Shown: piece after piece, positions 63,485 to 64,000 of the stretch | How the letters are laid out: every line of letters starts with the position of its first letter | How positions within the stretch are numbered: the stretch's first letter is position 1 | DNA from: Arthrobotrys musiformis | Lineage: Eukaryota; Ascomycota; Orbiliomycetes; Orbiliales; Orbiliaceae | Direction: 5' to 3' | Length of the DNA stretch: 64,000 nucleotides | Assembly: GCA_036971715.1 (NCBI GenBank) | Contig: JAVHJL010000004.1 | Location: 682,001-746,000, forward strand | Notes under the pieces: generated by a model | What the model was told of the DNA's origin: nothing | The model's database searches: none | The model's input: only the letters and a program-made list of their open reading frames with translations | Program-made: the position numbers and the translations under genes

Positions 63485-64000
63485 TCACGAGGATGACGAA
63501 GGGAGTGGTAATATGCGCCCCGGCGTCATAGATGTGTCCTTTGCCAAGATGACCTCCTTCATAGGAACCTCGATACCGGCCTTCTGCATCTCTCGGATCT
63601 TTTGTAGCTTGAATGGCAGCTTGTATTTCGAATCTATCAACTCTTGCGCGTATTCCGGTGTAAGTTTCTTCAAACCAATAACTGGTGGATCTCCCTTCTT
63701 TGCAAATTCGTAGATTCCTGCGCAGAGACCCTAGTTAGCAAGACATCCTCCTTCGTATGCCTAATCTCTAGAGCCTAACGTACCGGGCATCTTCGCAGCC
63801 GCGAGTTTGAGCGCATCCCTCGCAATCTTTTCGTGGATATCGCCCTTAATTTCAAATATAATCTTCATAACTCCCACTCTACTGGCCCAATGGTCGAAAC
63901 TACCCTTACCACCACCCATACGCATTTCGTTTCCTTTCTTCCAAATGGGAATACCGGCGTTGACCCGGGAGTACAGACGGTAATTCATCCCACGCAATCG
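63485..64000 (-). CDS. MRPL16: Mitochondrial large-subunit ribosomal protein L16 (uL16m), partial
   Basis: The 3' part of the gene is present. One exon (63784 to the right edge) and the last exon (63717-63485) are joined across a 66-nt intron with a GTACGT donor and a GCAG acceptor. The reading RVNAGIPIWKKGNEMRMGGG followed by KGSFDHWASRV, with DALKLAAAKMPG, is the conserved C-terminal half of uL16, which helps form the peptidyl-transferase and exit region of the ribosome. A fungal C-terminal extension follows (ELIDSKYKLPFKLQKIREMQ) and ends in SSSS. The start codon and N-terminal half lie beyond the window. Confidence 0.94.

Overview
The window is nuclear DNA of a filamentous ascomycete (Pezizomycotina). 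The reasons are short introns with GT...AG ends and CTAAC-type branch sites, fungal-only families (a Zn2Cys6 plus PAS-type regulator, a STAND-type N-terminal domain protein, SPO22/ZIP4, a Gag1-clamp protein), and fungal forms of COPII, exocyst, GET and mitochondrial-ribosome genes. Relatively intron-rich genes and divergent accessory proteins would fit an early-diverging class such as Orbiliomycetes or Pezizomycetes, but nothing here proves the class. I see no CRISPR, phage, rRNA, convincing tRNA or intact transposon. Exon limits were worked out by hand from reading frame, splice signals and family resemblance.

Layout, left to right. 0.5-2.1 kb (-): Gag1-clamp protein. 5.2-7.4 and 8.4-10.2 kb (-): a tandem pair of secreted pepsin-like proteins with altered Asp-Thr-Gly motifs. 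12.1-14.1 kb (-): sphingosine-phosphate lyase. 14.8-15.1 kb (-): mitochondrial ribosomal L33/uL30m, divergent from SEC6 (15.7-18.1 kb, +). 18.5-25.2 kb (-): a very intron-rich SPO22/ZIP4 meiotic gene. 26.0-29.8 kb (-): a Zn2Cys6/PAS gluconeogenesis-type regulator with long introns. 32.7-34.3 kb (-): CENP-Q, divergent from MRP49 (34.8-35.5 kb, +). 36.0-37.3 kb (-): GET2. 38.6-39.9 kb (-): a bHLH factor. 40-48 kb: about 8 kb with no supported gene. 48.0-51.1 kb (+): STAND-type N-terminal domain plus ankyrin protein. 51.9-56.1 kb (+): SEC31. About 56.9 kb (+): a doubtful small Lys-rich protein. 58.8-60.7 kb (+): arginyltransferase ATE1. 61.6-63.4 kb (+): a kinase-like protein with a changed catalytic loop. 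63.5-64.0 kb (-): MRPL16/uL16m, cut by the window edge.

Most genes are housekeeping and not functionally linked: secretion (SEC6, SEC31, GET2), mitochondrial translation (L33, MRP49, L16), chromosome segregation (CENP-Q, SPO22), lipid turnover and the N-degron pathway. The accessory parts are the degenerate peptidase pair, the ankyrin protein and the kinase-like gene. The most unusual observations are a peptidase whose two lobes are separated by a Ser/Thr/Ala linker ending in a Kex2-type site, its neighbour in which the catalytic Asp residues remain but both DTG glycines are gone, and a 42-nt in-frame exon that carries half of a zinc cluster between two unusually long introns.
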